NCBI GenBank assembly: GCA_013289785.1
Contig: JABCZE010000111.1
Location: 1-5,927, forward strand
Reading direction: 5' to 3'
DNA: 5,927 nucleotides
Origin: Vulcanimicrobiota bacterium
Lineage (GTDB): Bacteria > Vulcanimicrobiota > Vulcanimicrobiia > Vulcanimicrobiales > Vulcanimicrobiaceae
Numbering within the stretch: position 1 is the first letter of the stretch; each line of letters starts with the position of its first letter. Made by a program: the position numbers and the translations under genes. The notes beneath the pieces are model-generated. The model was not told the origin of the DNA, did no database searches, and was given only the letters and a program-made list of their open reading frames with translations. Shown in pieces: positions 1-5,458 of the stretch.

Positions 1-162
1 AACGACGGCGTTTCCACTTGGAGAAAGTCCGATGCCGCCGAGATCGTGTACGCTATAGAGGGCCGTGAGAACTTCGCGCATCGTCGGCGCCGCGAGAGCC
101 GAACCAGGTGCGAGCAGCGTGGCAACAGCGAGAGCCAACGCCGCAAGGAGCAAGCGTTTCAA
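1..162 (-). CDS. Exported protein, N-terminal fragment; possibly S9-family peptidase (partial)
   Basis: Only the first 54 codons are present; the frame stays open to base 1. The chosen start is TTG at 162, preceded by GGAGG at 173-169 with 6 nt spacing; an alternative TTG at 168 abuts the GGAGG and is less likely. The protein opens with a Sec signal peptide: KR at 2-3, a Leu/Ala core at about 4-18, and an ALA cleavage motif ending near residue 24. The mature start, TMREVLTALYSVHDLGGIGLSPSGNAVV, has the LSPSG pattern common in the first propeller strand of prolyl-oligopeptidase-like (S9) or TolB-like proteins, where SPDG is usual. The family call rests on about 30 residues and is weak; a secreted WD40-type propeller is the alternative. 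It lies 2 nt after the MoaD-like gene's stop, so it is probably co-transcribed and translationally coupled. Confidence 0.6.
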   Translation of the reverse strand, partial: MKRLLLAALALAVATLLAPGSALAAPTMREVLTALYSVHDLGGIGLSPSGNAVV

Positions 163-164
163 AC

Positions 165-461
165 TCAACCTCCGGCCATTGCGCCGACGACGAGAAACGG
201 CTCGCTGCCGTCGGCCACCGGCTGCGGGAGCGGCGCGTCGGACGGCTGGTGTGAGAGATCCGTCTCGCAAGCAAAGAATCGCACGTAGGGCCGGCGACGC
301 TGCGTGACGTGATCGCGAATCGTTCCGCGCAGCATCGGGTAGCGGGACTCGAGCGCGTCGAGCAGCGCGCGTTGCGTAAGTTCACCGGTTATTTCGAAAG
401 TAACTTCCCCGTTTACGCGCGCGAGCGTGCGCAGATGCGCCGGCAGGACGACGCGAATCAC
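165..461 (-). CDS. MoaD/ThiS-family (ubiquitin-fold) protein with C-terminal Gly-Gly
   Basis: A 98-residue protein starting at GTG (461-459), which overlaps the upstream gene's TGA by 4 nt (GTGA), implying translational coupling. It begins with a hydrophobic strand ([15 protein letters not shown]), continues with [25 protein letters not shown] at about 18-42, a central [17 protein letters not shown] block (55-71), and ends [10 protein letters not shown]. This fits the beta-grasp fold of MoaD/ThiS sulfur carriers, whose terminal GG is adenylated by a ThiF/MoeB-type E1 and then thiocarboxylated. The [10 protein letters not shown] block is not typical of classical MoaD; I recall it from MoaD-like proteins encoded beside BNR-propeller genes. 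It contains a single cysteine, C65. No MoaE, ThiF/MoeB, ThiG or cysteine synthase gene is in view, so its acceptor pathway is unknown. Fold and GG tail are confident; function is not. Confidence 0.85.
   Translation of the reverse strand: MIRVVLPAHLRTLARVNGEVTFEITGELTQRALLDALESRYPMLRGTIRDHVTQRRRPYVRFFACETDLSHQPSDAPLPQPVADGSEPFLVVGAMAGG
169..173 (-). promoter_or_regulatory. Ribosome binding site (GGAGG) inside the end of the upstream gene
   Basis: GGAGG lies 6 nt before the TTG at 162 and decides that start. The same bases are part of the GGA GGT codons for the C-terminal Gly-Gly of the upstream MoaD-like protein, so one sequence serves both roles. Confidence 0.7.
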
Positions 462-1573
462 GGCAGCGTTTGCGCTTCGACGGAGAGGACCGCGGGGAAG
501 TCGCGCGCGATCGCCGTCCAATGATCGCCCGAGTCCGAAGAGGCGTAGACTTGTCCCCCCGTCGTCCCAAAATAGATGCCGCAGGAGTCGAGGCTGTCGA
601 CGGCCATTGCGTCGCGCAGTACGTTGACGTAGCAGTGCTTTTGGGGAAGCCCGTTGGTCAAGGCCTCCCACTCGTTGCCGCCCGTGCGGCTGCGATAGAC
701 GCGCAGTCGAGCGTCGGGCGGGAAGTGCTCGGAGTCGCTGGTGATCGGAACGACGTAGATCGTCTGCGGTTCGTGTGCGTGAACGTCGATCGGAAAGCCG
801 AAATCGGTCGGGAGATTTCCGCTGACCTCGCTCCAGCGCTCGCCGCCGTCGTCGCTGCGCATGACGTCCCAATGCTTCTGCATGTAAAGCGTATCGGGAT
901 ACTTGGGATGCATCGCAATCCGATGCACGCAATGTCCGACTTCCGCATTCTCGTCGGGGATGCCGTTGGAGCGCAATCCGCGGTTGATCGGACGCCAGCT
1001 CGCGCCCGCGTCGTCGCTGCGAAAGACACCCGCAGCCGAAATTGCGCCGTACATTCGCGCCGGGTCGCGCGGGTCGAGAAGAATGGTGTGCAGGCACATA
1101 CCGCCGGCGCCGGGTTGCCACGACGGCCCGGAAGGGTGCGTGCGCAGCGCCGAGAGTTCTTCCCAGTTTCGTCCGCCATCGCTCGAGCGAAAGAGCGCCG
1201 CGTCTTCAACGCCCGCGTAGACGAGATCGGGATCGTGCAGCGAGGGCTCGAGATGCCAGACGCGCGCGAACTCCCAGGGATGCGGCGTGCCGTCGTACCA
1301 GGTGTGCGTCCCGGGTTCGCCGTCGTAGCCGAACCGGTTGCCGACCGGTTCCCACGTCGCACCGCCGTCGTCGGAACGTTGAACGAGCTGCCCGAACCAA
1401 CTCGTCGACTGCGAGACATAGATGCGGTTCGGATCGGCCGGCGAGCCTTTCATATGATAGATCTCCCAACCGCCAAAATGCGGGCCTTCGATCTTCCAGT
1501 CCATCCGCTTGCCATCGGAGGTAAGGACGAACGCGCCCTTGCGCGTGCCCACGAGCAGCCGTACCGAACTCAT
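458..1573 (-). CDS. WD40/YVTN/BNR-like (Asp-box) beta-propeller protein
   Basis: A 371-residue protein with ATG at 1573 and an AGGAAG-type ribosome binding site about 4-6 nt upstream. Asp-box motifs (S-x-D-x-G-x-x-W) recur at residues 67-74 (SDDGGATW), 130-137 (SSDGGRNW), 186-193 (SDDAGASW), 240-247 (SDDGGERW) and 345-352 (SSDSGDHW), with a degenerate copy at 295-302 (SRTGGNEW) and a possible one near 18-26. Six or seven copies spaced about 50-60 residues suggest a six- or seven-bladed propeller. There is no signal peptide, so it should be cytoplasmic. Such proteins are often labelled exo-alpha-sialidase or glycosyl hydrolase from the Asp-boxes alone, but I see no FRIP motif or sialidase arginine triad, so enzymatic sialidase activity is not supported. 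The 4-nt overlap with the MoaD-like gene suggests the two products work together. The start [12 protein letters not shown] is typical of this propeller group. Confidence 0.88.
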   Translation of the reverse strand: MSSVRLLVGTRKGAFVLTSDGKRMDWKIEGPHFGGWEIYHMKGSPADPNRIYVSQSTSWFGQLVQRSDDGGATWEPVGNRFGYDGEPGTHTWYDGTPHPWEFARVWHLEPSLHDPDLVYAGVEDAALFRSSDGGRNWEELSALRTHPSGPSWQPGAGGMCLHTILLDPRDPARMYGAISAAGVFRSDDAGASWRPINRGLRSNGIPDENAEVGHCVHRIAMHPKYPDTLYMQKHWDVMRSDDGGERWSEVSGNLPTDFGFPIDVHAHEPQTIYVVPITSDSEHFPPDARLRVYRSRTGGNEWEALTNGLPQKHCYVNVLRDAMAVDSLDSCGIYFGTTGGQVYASSDSGDHWTAIARDFPAVLSVEAQTLP

Positions 1574-1629
1574 ATAACTTCCTTTGAAGCGGTGAAGTAT
1601 CGCACCTGCGCCCCTCGAACCTACGACGG
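1574..1629. other. Short divergent intergenic spacer
   Basis: Only 56 bp separate the minus-strand propeller operon from the plus-strand phosphoesterase, so both promoters must lie here or reach into the opposite coding sequences. I see no convincing -35/-10 pair. A GATACT -10-like hexamer on the minus strand (1601-1596) lacks a -35 match. Confidence 0.4.
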
Positions 1630-2988
1630 ATGGGCAATGGACGGATCGGCATGGTTGCTATGGTTTTGGCCTTCGCAATCGCCGGCTGCTCCAGCAGCGC
1701 CGGCTCTTCGGTCACGAGCCTGCCGTTGGCCGCGCCTCTGGCGACCAATGACGCTAGCACGAGTCCGATCCGGCACGTCGTCTTCGTCATACAAGAGAAC
1801 CGATCGTTCAACGATTTGTTCATGGGCTATCCTGGCGCCACGACGCAACGCTATGGCTACGATGAGTACGGCAATAAGATTGCCTTGCAGCCGGTCGGAC
1901 TTGTAACGGATTGGGATCTGGCGCACGACGCGATCGGCTTTTTTTCAGCTTGCGACGGCACCGGGAAACTACCCGGCACCGATTGCAAGATGGATGGTTG
2001 GAACGAGGAGCTTGCATCGCAAGGGCATCCCACGAACCCCGCATATGCATACGTTCCGAGGAGCGAGATTCGGCCGTATTGGACGATCGCGCGAGAGTAC
2101 GTGCTCGCAGATCGCATGTTTGCATCGAACCTCGACGGCAGCTTCGTTGCGCACCAGTACGCCGTCGCGGCATTTGCGAACCGGGCTGTGAACTACCCGG
2201 TCTCGACGTGGGGATGCGAGGGTGGACGGCAGGATACCGTCGCGACCTTGACCGCGCAGCGGACCTACGGACCCGACATTCCGGCATGCTTTCGAAATCC
2301 GACCATCGCCGACGAAGCGGACTCAGCCGGAATAACTTGGCGCTTCTACGCGGGGACGATAAGCGGCGACGGCGGTTTCTGGTCGTCCTACCAGGCCGAC
2401 CGCAATATCTTCAACGGCCCCGACTGGAAGGCCGACGTCATCAGCCCCCAGTCTGCGTTCTTGACCGACGTCGCCAAAGGGAAGCTCGCGAACGTTACGT
2501 GGATCGCGCCGACGCTTGAAGCGTCGGACCACGCGGTGTTGGACCAGGGTCAGGGTCCCGCTTGGGTTGCGAGCGTCGTCAACGCCGTCGGGACGAGTTC
2601 GTTTTGGAAATCGACCGCAATCTTCGTCATCTGGGACGATTGGGGCGGATGGTTCGATCCGGTGCCGCCCGTGCATGAGGATTACGACGGTTTGGGATTT
2701 CGCGTGCCGCTGCTCATCGCTTCGCCGTACGCTAAGCCAGGCTACGTGTCGCACGTTCAATACGAGACCTCCAGCGTTCTGCGCTTTATCGAAGACAACT
2801 TCGGCCTGGGGCAGCTCGCGAAGAGTGACGCGCGCGCCAACGATCCGGCGACCGACGCCTTCGACTACGCACAGAAACCGCGGGCATTCAAAAAGATTCC
2901 TGGCGGCAAGCCGCCGGCGTACTGGATTCAGCTAGAGCGCTCGTCTTCGAGGCGCGGCAGGCCGCCGAACATCCTCGGCGATGACTAA
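1630..2988 (+). CDS. Phosphoesterase-family lipoprotein (phospholipase C / acid phosphatase superfamily)
   Basis: A 452-residue protein of the PF04185-like phosphoesterase family, which hydrolyses phosphate mono- or diesters outside the cytoplasm. The N-terminus is a lipoprotein signal with lipobox IAGC (Cys20), followed by a Ser/Ala/Pro linker to about residue 45. Family blocks in order: [16 protein letters not shown] (49-64, metal-binding E56-N57), the central [13 protein letters not shown] block (155-167), GSFVAHQY (170-177, where S171 aligns with the nucleophile Thr/Ser), [12 protein letters not shown] (291-302), and [15 protein letters not shown] (333-347, D336-D337). It ends with [20 protein letters not shown] and [14 protein letters not shown]. 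Compared with the common GGWYDHVPP motif, His is replaced by Pro at 344. The start may be ATG 1630 or the in-frame ATG 1651; neither has a clear Shine-Dalgarno, and both leave a usable signal peptide. Substrate unknown. It is monocistronic, ending in a hairpin terminator. Confidence 0.9.
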   Translation: MGNGRIGMVAMVLAFAIAGCSSSAGSSVTSLPLAAPLATNDASTSPIRHVVFVIQENRSFNDLFMGYPGATTQRYGYDEYGNKIALQPVGLVTDWDLAHDAIGFFSACDGTGKLPGTDCKMDGWNEELASQGHPTNPAYAYVPRSEIRPYWTIAREYVLADRMFASNLDGSFVAHQYAVAAFANRAVNYPVSTWGCEGGRQDTVATLTAQRTYGPDIPACFRNPTIADEADSAGITWRFYAGTISGDGGFWSSYQADRNIFNGPDWKADVISPQSAFLTDVAKGKLANVTWIAPTLEASDHAVLDQGQGPAWVASVVNAVGTSSFWKSTAIFVIWDDWGGWFDPVPPVHEDYDGLGFRVPLLIASPYAKPGYVSHVQYETSSVLRFIEDNFGLGQLAKSDARANDPATDAFDYAQKPRAFKKIPGGKPPAYWIQLERSSSRRGRPPNILGDD

Positions 2989-3019
2989 AAAGAGACCCGG
3001 CAGATGCCGGGTCTCTTTC
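2987..3019. terminator. Bidirectional intrinsic terminator
   Basis: A perfect inverted repeat, AAAGAGACCCGGCA at 2989-3002 and its complement at 3005-3018, gives a stem of about 13 bp with a very short loop. It begins at the phosphoesterase stop codon. The plus strand ends in TTT, and the minus strand exits into TTTTT, so it can terminate both the phosphoesterase and the convergent small lipoprotein gene. Confidence 0.9.
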
Positions 3020-3050
3020 GTCTTAGCTAACCGATTAGCTGGGGGGGATC

Positions 3051-3566
3051 CTACTGAGTGGCGATTCCGATCTCACCGGTGAGGCAATCGCTGGTGTATA
3101 AACAACCCTCGATATATTGATAATACTTCACCACACCGTGGCTATTCTTGACTTTCTTCAACGCGGTGATCGTGTCTACACTCGGGTTGCCGGGGTTCGG
3201 GTAGAACGAGCCGACGATCTTCTTGTAGATCTTGTTTGCTTTTACCGAGTAGACGGCTTCGTACCACGTCAGCGGAGGGAAGTAGCCTGACGAGCAACCG
3301 CTTCCCGATTCATTGTAGCAAATCTCGAGAGTGGCCGGCGACTTTTTCGACACGGTGACGCACGTAAGGTAGACCGAGGTATCGCACGACGCCGTGAACT
3401 TCTGGGCGCCAATGACGACCAGGTGAGGGTGCGCGGAATGGCCCATCGGGGCTACGGCTTGCGAGTTGCTGGGAAGTGCTTGCGAGCCGCCGCTGCTGTT
3501 AGAACATGCAGAGAGCATCAAGCTCGCCGCAATTGCTGTGCTTGCGCACAGAGTGAGAAAACGCAC
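3051..3566 (-). CDS. Small secreted lipoprotein, cysteine-paired domain, family not recognised
   Basis: A 171-residue protein from GTG at 3566. The start is set by AAGGAG at 3579-3574, 7 nt upstream; the frame stays open further upstream, but those starts would bury this site and push the signal peptide inward. The signal peptide (RFLTLCASTAIAASLML) ends in lipobox LSAC with Cys21. A low-complexity Ser/Gly/Gln linker (about 22-45) tethers a C-terminal domain of about 120 residues. Its six cysteines fall in three close pairs: C61/C69, C83/C91 and C155/C161, suggesting disulfides formed outside the cytoplasm. The domain has alternating aromatic/beta-prone stretches (YFPPLTWYEAVYSV, KIYKKIVGSFYPNP, VVKYYQYIEGC). 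I do not recognise the family and assign no function. It shares a terminator with the convergent phosphoesterase. Confidence 0.8.
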   Translation of the reverse strand: MRFLTLCASTAIAASLMLSACSNSSGGSQALPSNSQAVAPMGHSAHPHLVVIGAQKFTASCDTSVYLTCVTVSKKSPATLEICYNESGSGCSSGYFPPLTWYEAVYSVKANKIYKKIVGSFYPNPGNPSVDTITALKKVKNSHGVVKYYQYIEGCLYTSDCLTGEIGIATQ

Positions 3567-3831
3567 TTTTATACTCCTTATAATAGCTACGTAAGGTTGT
3601 GGCATGCCGTTAAAGGGAGACGCTTTCCTGCAAACCGGAGCATCATCCACCAGCTTGCTTGATATGCATCCGAACCGGAAGCCGTACGAAAACCTCTTAA
3701 AGTGGCGCGAGCCAACCCCGGTCGGCAGCGGGACGGCCGGTCTGGATGCCTCGAGAGGCAAGGTTTTCTACCGTTGCGTTGATGTTGTCAGCGTGGCCAC
3801 GAGAAACTTCTGCACTTGCTCTGCATTGCGA
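3567..3831 (-). other. Gene-free leader with two hairpins
   Basis: The 265 bp between the DUF167 gene's stop and the small lipoprotein start hold no supported gene. Two inverted repeats stand out: TGCCTC/GAGGCA at 3747-3760 with a 2-nt loop, and a 7-bp stem with one G-U pair at 3718-3724/3734-3740. On the minus strand they would lie about 150-190 nt upstream of the GTG. No U-tract follows either one on that strand, so neither is a clear terminator. I matched no known riboswitch class. Confidence 0.4.
3574..3579 (-). promoter_or_regulatory. Ribosome binding site (AAGGAG) of the small lipoprotein gene
   Basis: AAGGAG, 7 nt before the GTG at 3566, is the strongest Shine-Dalgarno in the window. 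It picks this start over the ATG at 3605 and longer options. Confidence 0.8.
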
Positions 3832-4062
3832 CTACGGCAGATGAATCGCGAATCGCTTGCGCTTGCTGCGAAAACCTCCGACCAGCTCGACGGAACTGCG
3901 CGAGACGCCGTACGCGACGGCGAGCGCGTGGATGCACGCCTCGTTTGCCGCGCCCTCGATCGCGTGTTCGCGGACGCGCACCACAATCGACTTGCCCGTG
4001 CGGTCGAGGCCCGGCGCGCGCGAGCCCGGCTTAACGGTCACGTTAACGAGCGTCCTCGCCAC
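3832..4062 (-). CDS. DUF167 / YggU-family protein
   Basis: A 76-residue protein starting at GTG 4062, with no clear Shine-Dalgarno; an internal GTG at V8 is possible but would cut into the first strand. Conserved family marks are VKPGSR (10-15), the EGAAN block (36-40, usually EGKAN), the helix ALAVAYGVSRSSVELVGG (46-63), and a basic tail SKRKRF (66-71) matching the usual SRxK motif. Length is slightly short for the family, which usually has 75-100 residues. The family is widespread and small, with a mixed alpha/beta fold; its biochemical role is not established. It lies 36 nt downstream of the MntP-like gene and is probably the last gene of that operon. Confidence 0.85.
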   Translation of the reverse strand: MARTLVNVTVKPGSRAPGLDRTGKSIVVRVREHAIEGAANEACIHALAVAYGVSRSSVELVGGFRSKRKRFAIHLP

Positions 4063-4098
4063 GAGTGATAGGTTCGACGGTGCGGGATTGGACGCCCC

Positions 4099-4665
4099 TT
4101 ACGCCGCCCAGCCTGCCAGATGTTGGGCCGTGAAAACGACTGCCAAGATGACGAGCACAACTCCGGCCACCCGCTGAGCGTCTCTTCGGTACCGGCGCCC
4201 GAGCCTCTCGCCAAATACGAGCCCGATCGCGGTAAAGAGGACGGTACTCACCGCGACGGTCGCCAGCAGCGGTGGAAGCGGCAGCGGCACGCCAGGCAAC
4301 GAAATGCCGATTCCAAAAGAGTCCAGGCTGATGGACGCCGAGGCAATAATGAGGCCCCACCCCGACGTTACTTTGAAGGTCGGCGGAGCCTTCTCAAAAC
4401 TCTCGCGAAAGATAAAGACGCCCACGCAAGCTAGAACGGCAAAGCCGACGTAAGGCGCGATCGCTCCCGCAATTCGCCCGGCACCCGTGCCGATGCCGTA
4501 GCCGACGAGTTGCATCAGCACCTCGGCGGCGGAGAAAGCTGCGCCCAGCCGAATTCGAGCGGGCCAGTCGATCCGCATGACGCCCACGGCAATCGACAAT
4601 GCGAGTACGTCGAGACCGACCGCGAATGCGATGCCGAGTATCTTCACCGCGATCGTTGCCGTCAT
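4099..4665 (-). CDS. mntP: MntP-family manganese efflux pump
   Basis: A 188-residue inner-membrane protein, the same length as E. coli MntP, with about six hydrophobic segments in two homologous halves. Each half carries the signature acidic motif: GLDVLALSIAVG (D19) in helix 1 and SLDSFGIGISL (D115) in helix 4, matching the aspartates needed for Mn2+ export in E. coli MntP (D16, D118). E48 in SAAEVLMQLVG matches the conserved acidic helix-2 position. The half-linker near 88-102 (RESFEKAPPTFKVTSG) is short. It should export Mn2+ and relieve manganese toxicity. It starts at ATG 4665, 16 nt after the STAS gene's stop; the nearest Shine-Dalgarno-like AAGGG is 13 nt away, so translation may depend on coupling. 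No yybP-ykoY manganese riboswitch is seen directly before it. The related YtaF/DUF204 group is the main alternative. Confidence 0.87.
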   Translation of the reverse strand: MTATIAVKILGIAFAVGLDVLALSIAVGVMRIDWPARIRLGAAFSAAEVLMQLVGYGIGTGAGRIAGAIAPYVGFAVLACVGVFIFRESFEKAPPTFKVTSGWGLIIASASISLDSFGIGISLPGVPLPLPPLLATVAVSTVLFTAIGLVFGERLGRRYRRDAQRVAGVVLVILAVVFTAQHLAGWAA

Positions 4666-4681
4666 CTCGTTGTAGTTACCC

Positions 4682-4996
4682 TTAGCCGGGCGACGTATCC
4701 TGATCGGCTAAAACGAAGAGTTGCTCGAACTTGACCAACTTCAGAATGCGCTTGACGCCGGCGCTTGCTCCGGTCAAGGTAATCGACTGCCCCTTGAGGC
4801 GAAACCGCAGGGCCGCGAGTTCATGCAAGAACGTCGAGTCGATATACGTGACTCTCGCGAGGTCAATTGTGACAGGGCCGTCTGCGCGCAACGCGCCGAA
4901 CAGGGTGGCGATTTGCTCCTTTCGGCTCAAATCGTATTCGCCGTCCAATTCGACGCGGCGAGAAAAGTCGGTATGCGACTGCTGCATCGTTGTCAA
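4682..4996 (-). CDS. STAS-domain protein (anti-sigma factor antagonist-like)
   Basis: A 104-residue single-domain STAS protein. The TTG start at 4996 has GGGAG 8 nt upstream; ATG 4987 is in frame but 17 nt away. The core runs VELDGEYDLSRKEQIATLFGAL (15-36), TIDLARVTYIDSTFLHELAALRFRLKG (43-69) and ITLTGASAGVKRILKLVKFEQLFVL (72-96), giving the usual strand-helix alternation. S54 in YIDSTFL sits where SpoIIAA-type proteins are phosphorylated by an anti-sigma kinase. No kinase or sigma factor is in the window, so its partner is encoded elsewhere. It is followed closely by the MntP-like gene and lies 73 bp downstream of a co-oriented tRNA-Ala, from which it might be read through. Confidence 0.88.
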   Translation of the reverse strand: MTTMQQSHTDFSRRVELDGEYDLSRKEQIATLFGALRADGPVTIDLARVTYIDSTFLHELAALRFRLKGQSITLTGASAGVKRILKLVKFEQLFVLADQDTSPG

Positions 4997-5004
4997 TCAT
5001 AACG

Positions 5005-5009
5005 CTCCC
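5005..5009 (-). promoter_or_regulatory. Ribosome binding site (GGGAG) of the STAS gene
   Basis: GGGAG is 8 nt before the TTG at 4996. It supports this non-ATG start over the in-frame ATG at 4987. Confidence 0.6.
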
Positions 5010-5069
5010 GAACGCCGAAATCCTGAAACGGCCCTGGGAGTGACCTCGATGGCCTAAGCGTTGGTTTTA

Positions 5070-5145
5070 TGGTGGAGATGTGGGGACTCGAACCCCAGAC
5101 CCTCTACATGCAAAGCAGATGCTCTACCAGCTGAGCTACATCCCC
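5070..5145 (-). tRNA. tRNA-Ala (anticodon TGC), CCA encoded
   Basis: A complete 76-nt cloverleaf on the minus strand. The acceptor arm GGGGATG pairs with CATCTCC and includes G3:U70, the alanyl-tRNA synthetase identity pair. The D arm is GCTC/GAGC, the anticodon stem TCTGC/GTAGA with loop TTTGCAT, and the T loop GGTTCGAGT is standard. The anticodon occupies 5110-5112. The 3' CCA (5072-5070) is encoded. Without CCA the gene is 5073-5145. Confidence 0.97.
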
Positions 5146-5156
5146 ACGCTGCGACG

Positions 5157-5185
5157 TTAATACGTTTTGGTGACTGCCTTTTTCA
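5157..5185 (-). promoter_or_regulatory. Possible promoter of tRNA-Ala(TGC)
   Basis: TATTAA (5162-5157, 4 of 6 to the -10 consensus) and TGAAAA (5185-5180, 3 of 6 to -35) are 17 bp apart. The -10 is 11 nt before the tRNA 5' end, predicting a very short leader. The match is weak. Confidence 0.3.
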
Positions 5186-5234
5186 TCCTTCGACTGCGCT
5201 CAGGATGACAACCGACTGTCCTCAGGATGACAAC
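5184..5234. repeat. Dispersed-repeat-like element with imperfect 22-bp tandem copy
   Basis: CATCCTTCGACTGCGCTCAG and the following GATGACA (5184-5210) match a short motif I recognise as scattered through many environmental bacterial genomes; read on the other strand it encodes the telltale spurious peptide HPERSRRM. CATCCT (5184-5189) can pair with AGGATG (5202-5207). Bases 5191-5212 are repeated at 5213-5234 with 20 of 22 identical. Confidence 0.75.
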
Positions 5235-5265
5235 TGGCCGCCCGAGAAGCTCAGAGCAGGCAAGA

Positions 5266-5331
5266 CCCCCGGAAACGGAGGAGTCGCACTTTGCGCCATG
5301 AAGTGGGCCGAGTCGCGGCGGCCTGAGGCCG
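5266..5331 (+). other. Hairpin-rich leader before tRNA-Ala(GGC)
   Basis: Three inverted repeats occur in about 65 nt: CCCCCG/CGGAGG closing a GAAA loop (5266-5281, one mismatch), CACTT/AAGTG (5287-5291/5301-5305), and CGGCC-TGA-GGCCG (5319-5331), ending 2 nt before the mature tRNA. No promoter hexamers are recognisable nearby. The sequence is GC-rich, so some pairing is expected by chance, and no known RNA family was matched. Confidence 0.35.
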
Positions 5332-5333
5332 AT

Positions 5334-5409
5334 GGGGGCATAGCTCAGCTGGTAGAGCATTACGCTGGCAGCGTAAGGGTCAGGAGTTCGAGTCTCCTTG
5401 CCTCCACCA
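5334..5409 (+). tRNA. tRNA-Ala (anticodon GGC), CCA encoded
   Basis: A complete 76-nt cloverleaf on the plus strand. Acceptor GGGGGCA pairs with TGCCTCC, again with G3:U70. The anticodon stem is TTACG/CGTAA with loop CTGGCAG (anticodon GGC at 5367-5369), and the T arm is AGGAG-TTCGAGT-CTCCT. CCA is encoded at 5407-5409. Positions 8-27 are identical to the tRNA-Ala(TGC) on the other strand, making a 20-nt inverted repeat across the spacer. Confidence 0.97.
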
Positions 5410-5412
5410 ACG

Positions 5413-5442
5413 AAACGCTCGTTCTTACGGGCGTTTTTCTTT
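5413..5442 (+). terminator. Intrinsic terminator of tRNA-Ala(GGC)
   Basis: AACGCTCG (5414-5421) pairs with CGGGCGTT (5428-5435), 8 bp with one G-U, around a 6-nt loop and followed by TTTCTTT. It begins four nucleotides after the CCA end, so the tRNA is transcribed alone. Confidence 0.85.
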
Positions 5443-5458
5443 CGCCACGCCGAACGGC

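Noticed and set aside
462..1121. Minus-strand open frame extending the MoaD-like protein upstream
   Set aside because: The upstream part is an arginine-rich shadow of the propeller gene. Family similarity begins only at the GTG at 461.
470..1906. A 478-codon open frame on the plus strand
   Set aside because: It is antisense to the propeller gene and runs into the phosphoesterase in another frame. It has no family signature; long antisense frames are expected in GC-rich DNA.
3579..3584. Perfect TATAAT on the plus strand
   Set aside because: It overlaps the reverse of the AAGGAG ribosome binding site region and has no -35 at 16-19 bp; it would transcribe a gene-free stretch.
3666..3676. GGTTCGGATGC on the minus strand, resembling a tRNA T loop
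   Set aside because: The flanks do not form a 5-bp T stem or acceptor arm, so there is no cloverleaf.
3604..4068. Plus-strand 154-codon frame
   Set aside because: Its second half is antisense to the DUF167 gene, and the first half in the leader has no recognisable features or ribosome binding site.
4691..5000. ATG at 5000 as the STAS gene start
   Set aside because: It is in a different frame from the STAS domain, although it also lies just after GGGAG.
5191..5234. Possible CRISPR fragment
   Set aside because: The two 22-bp copies are directly adjacent with no spacer and differ at two bases; this is a tandem duplication.
5334..5409. tRNA as an integration site for a mobile element
   Set aside because: No integrase and no direct repeat of the tRNA 3' end is present in the window.
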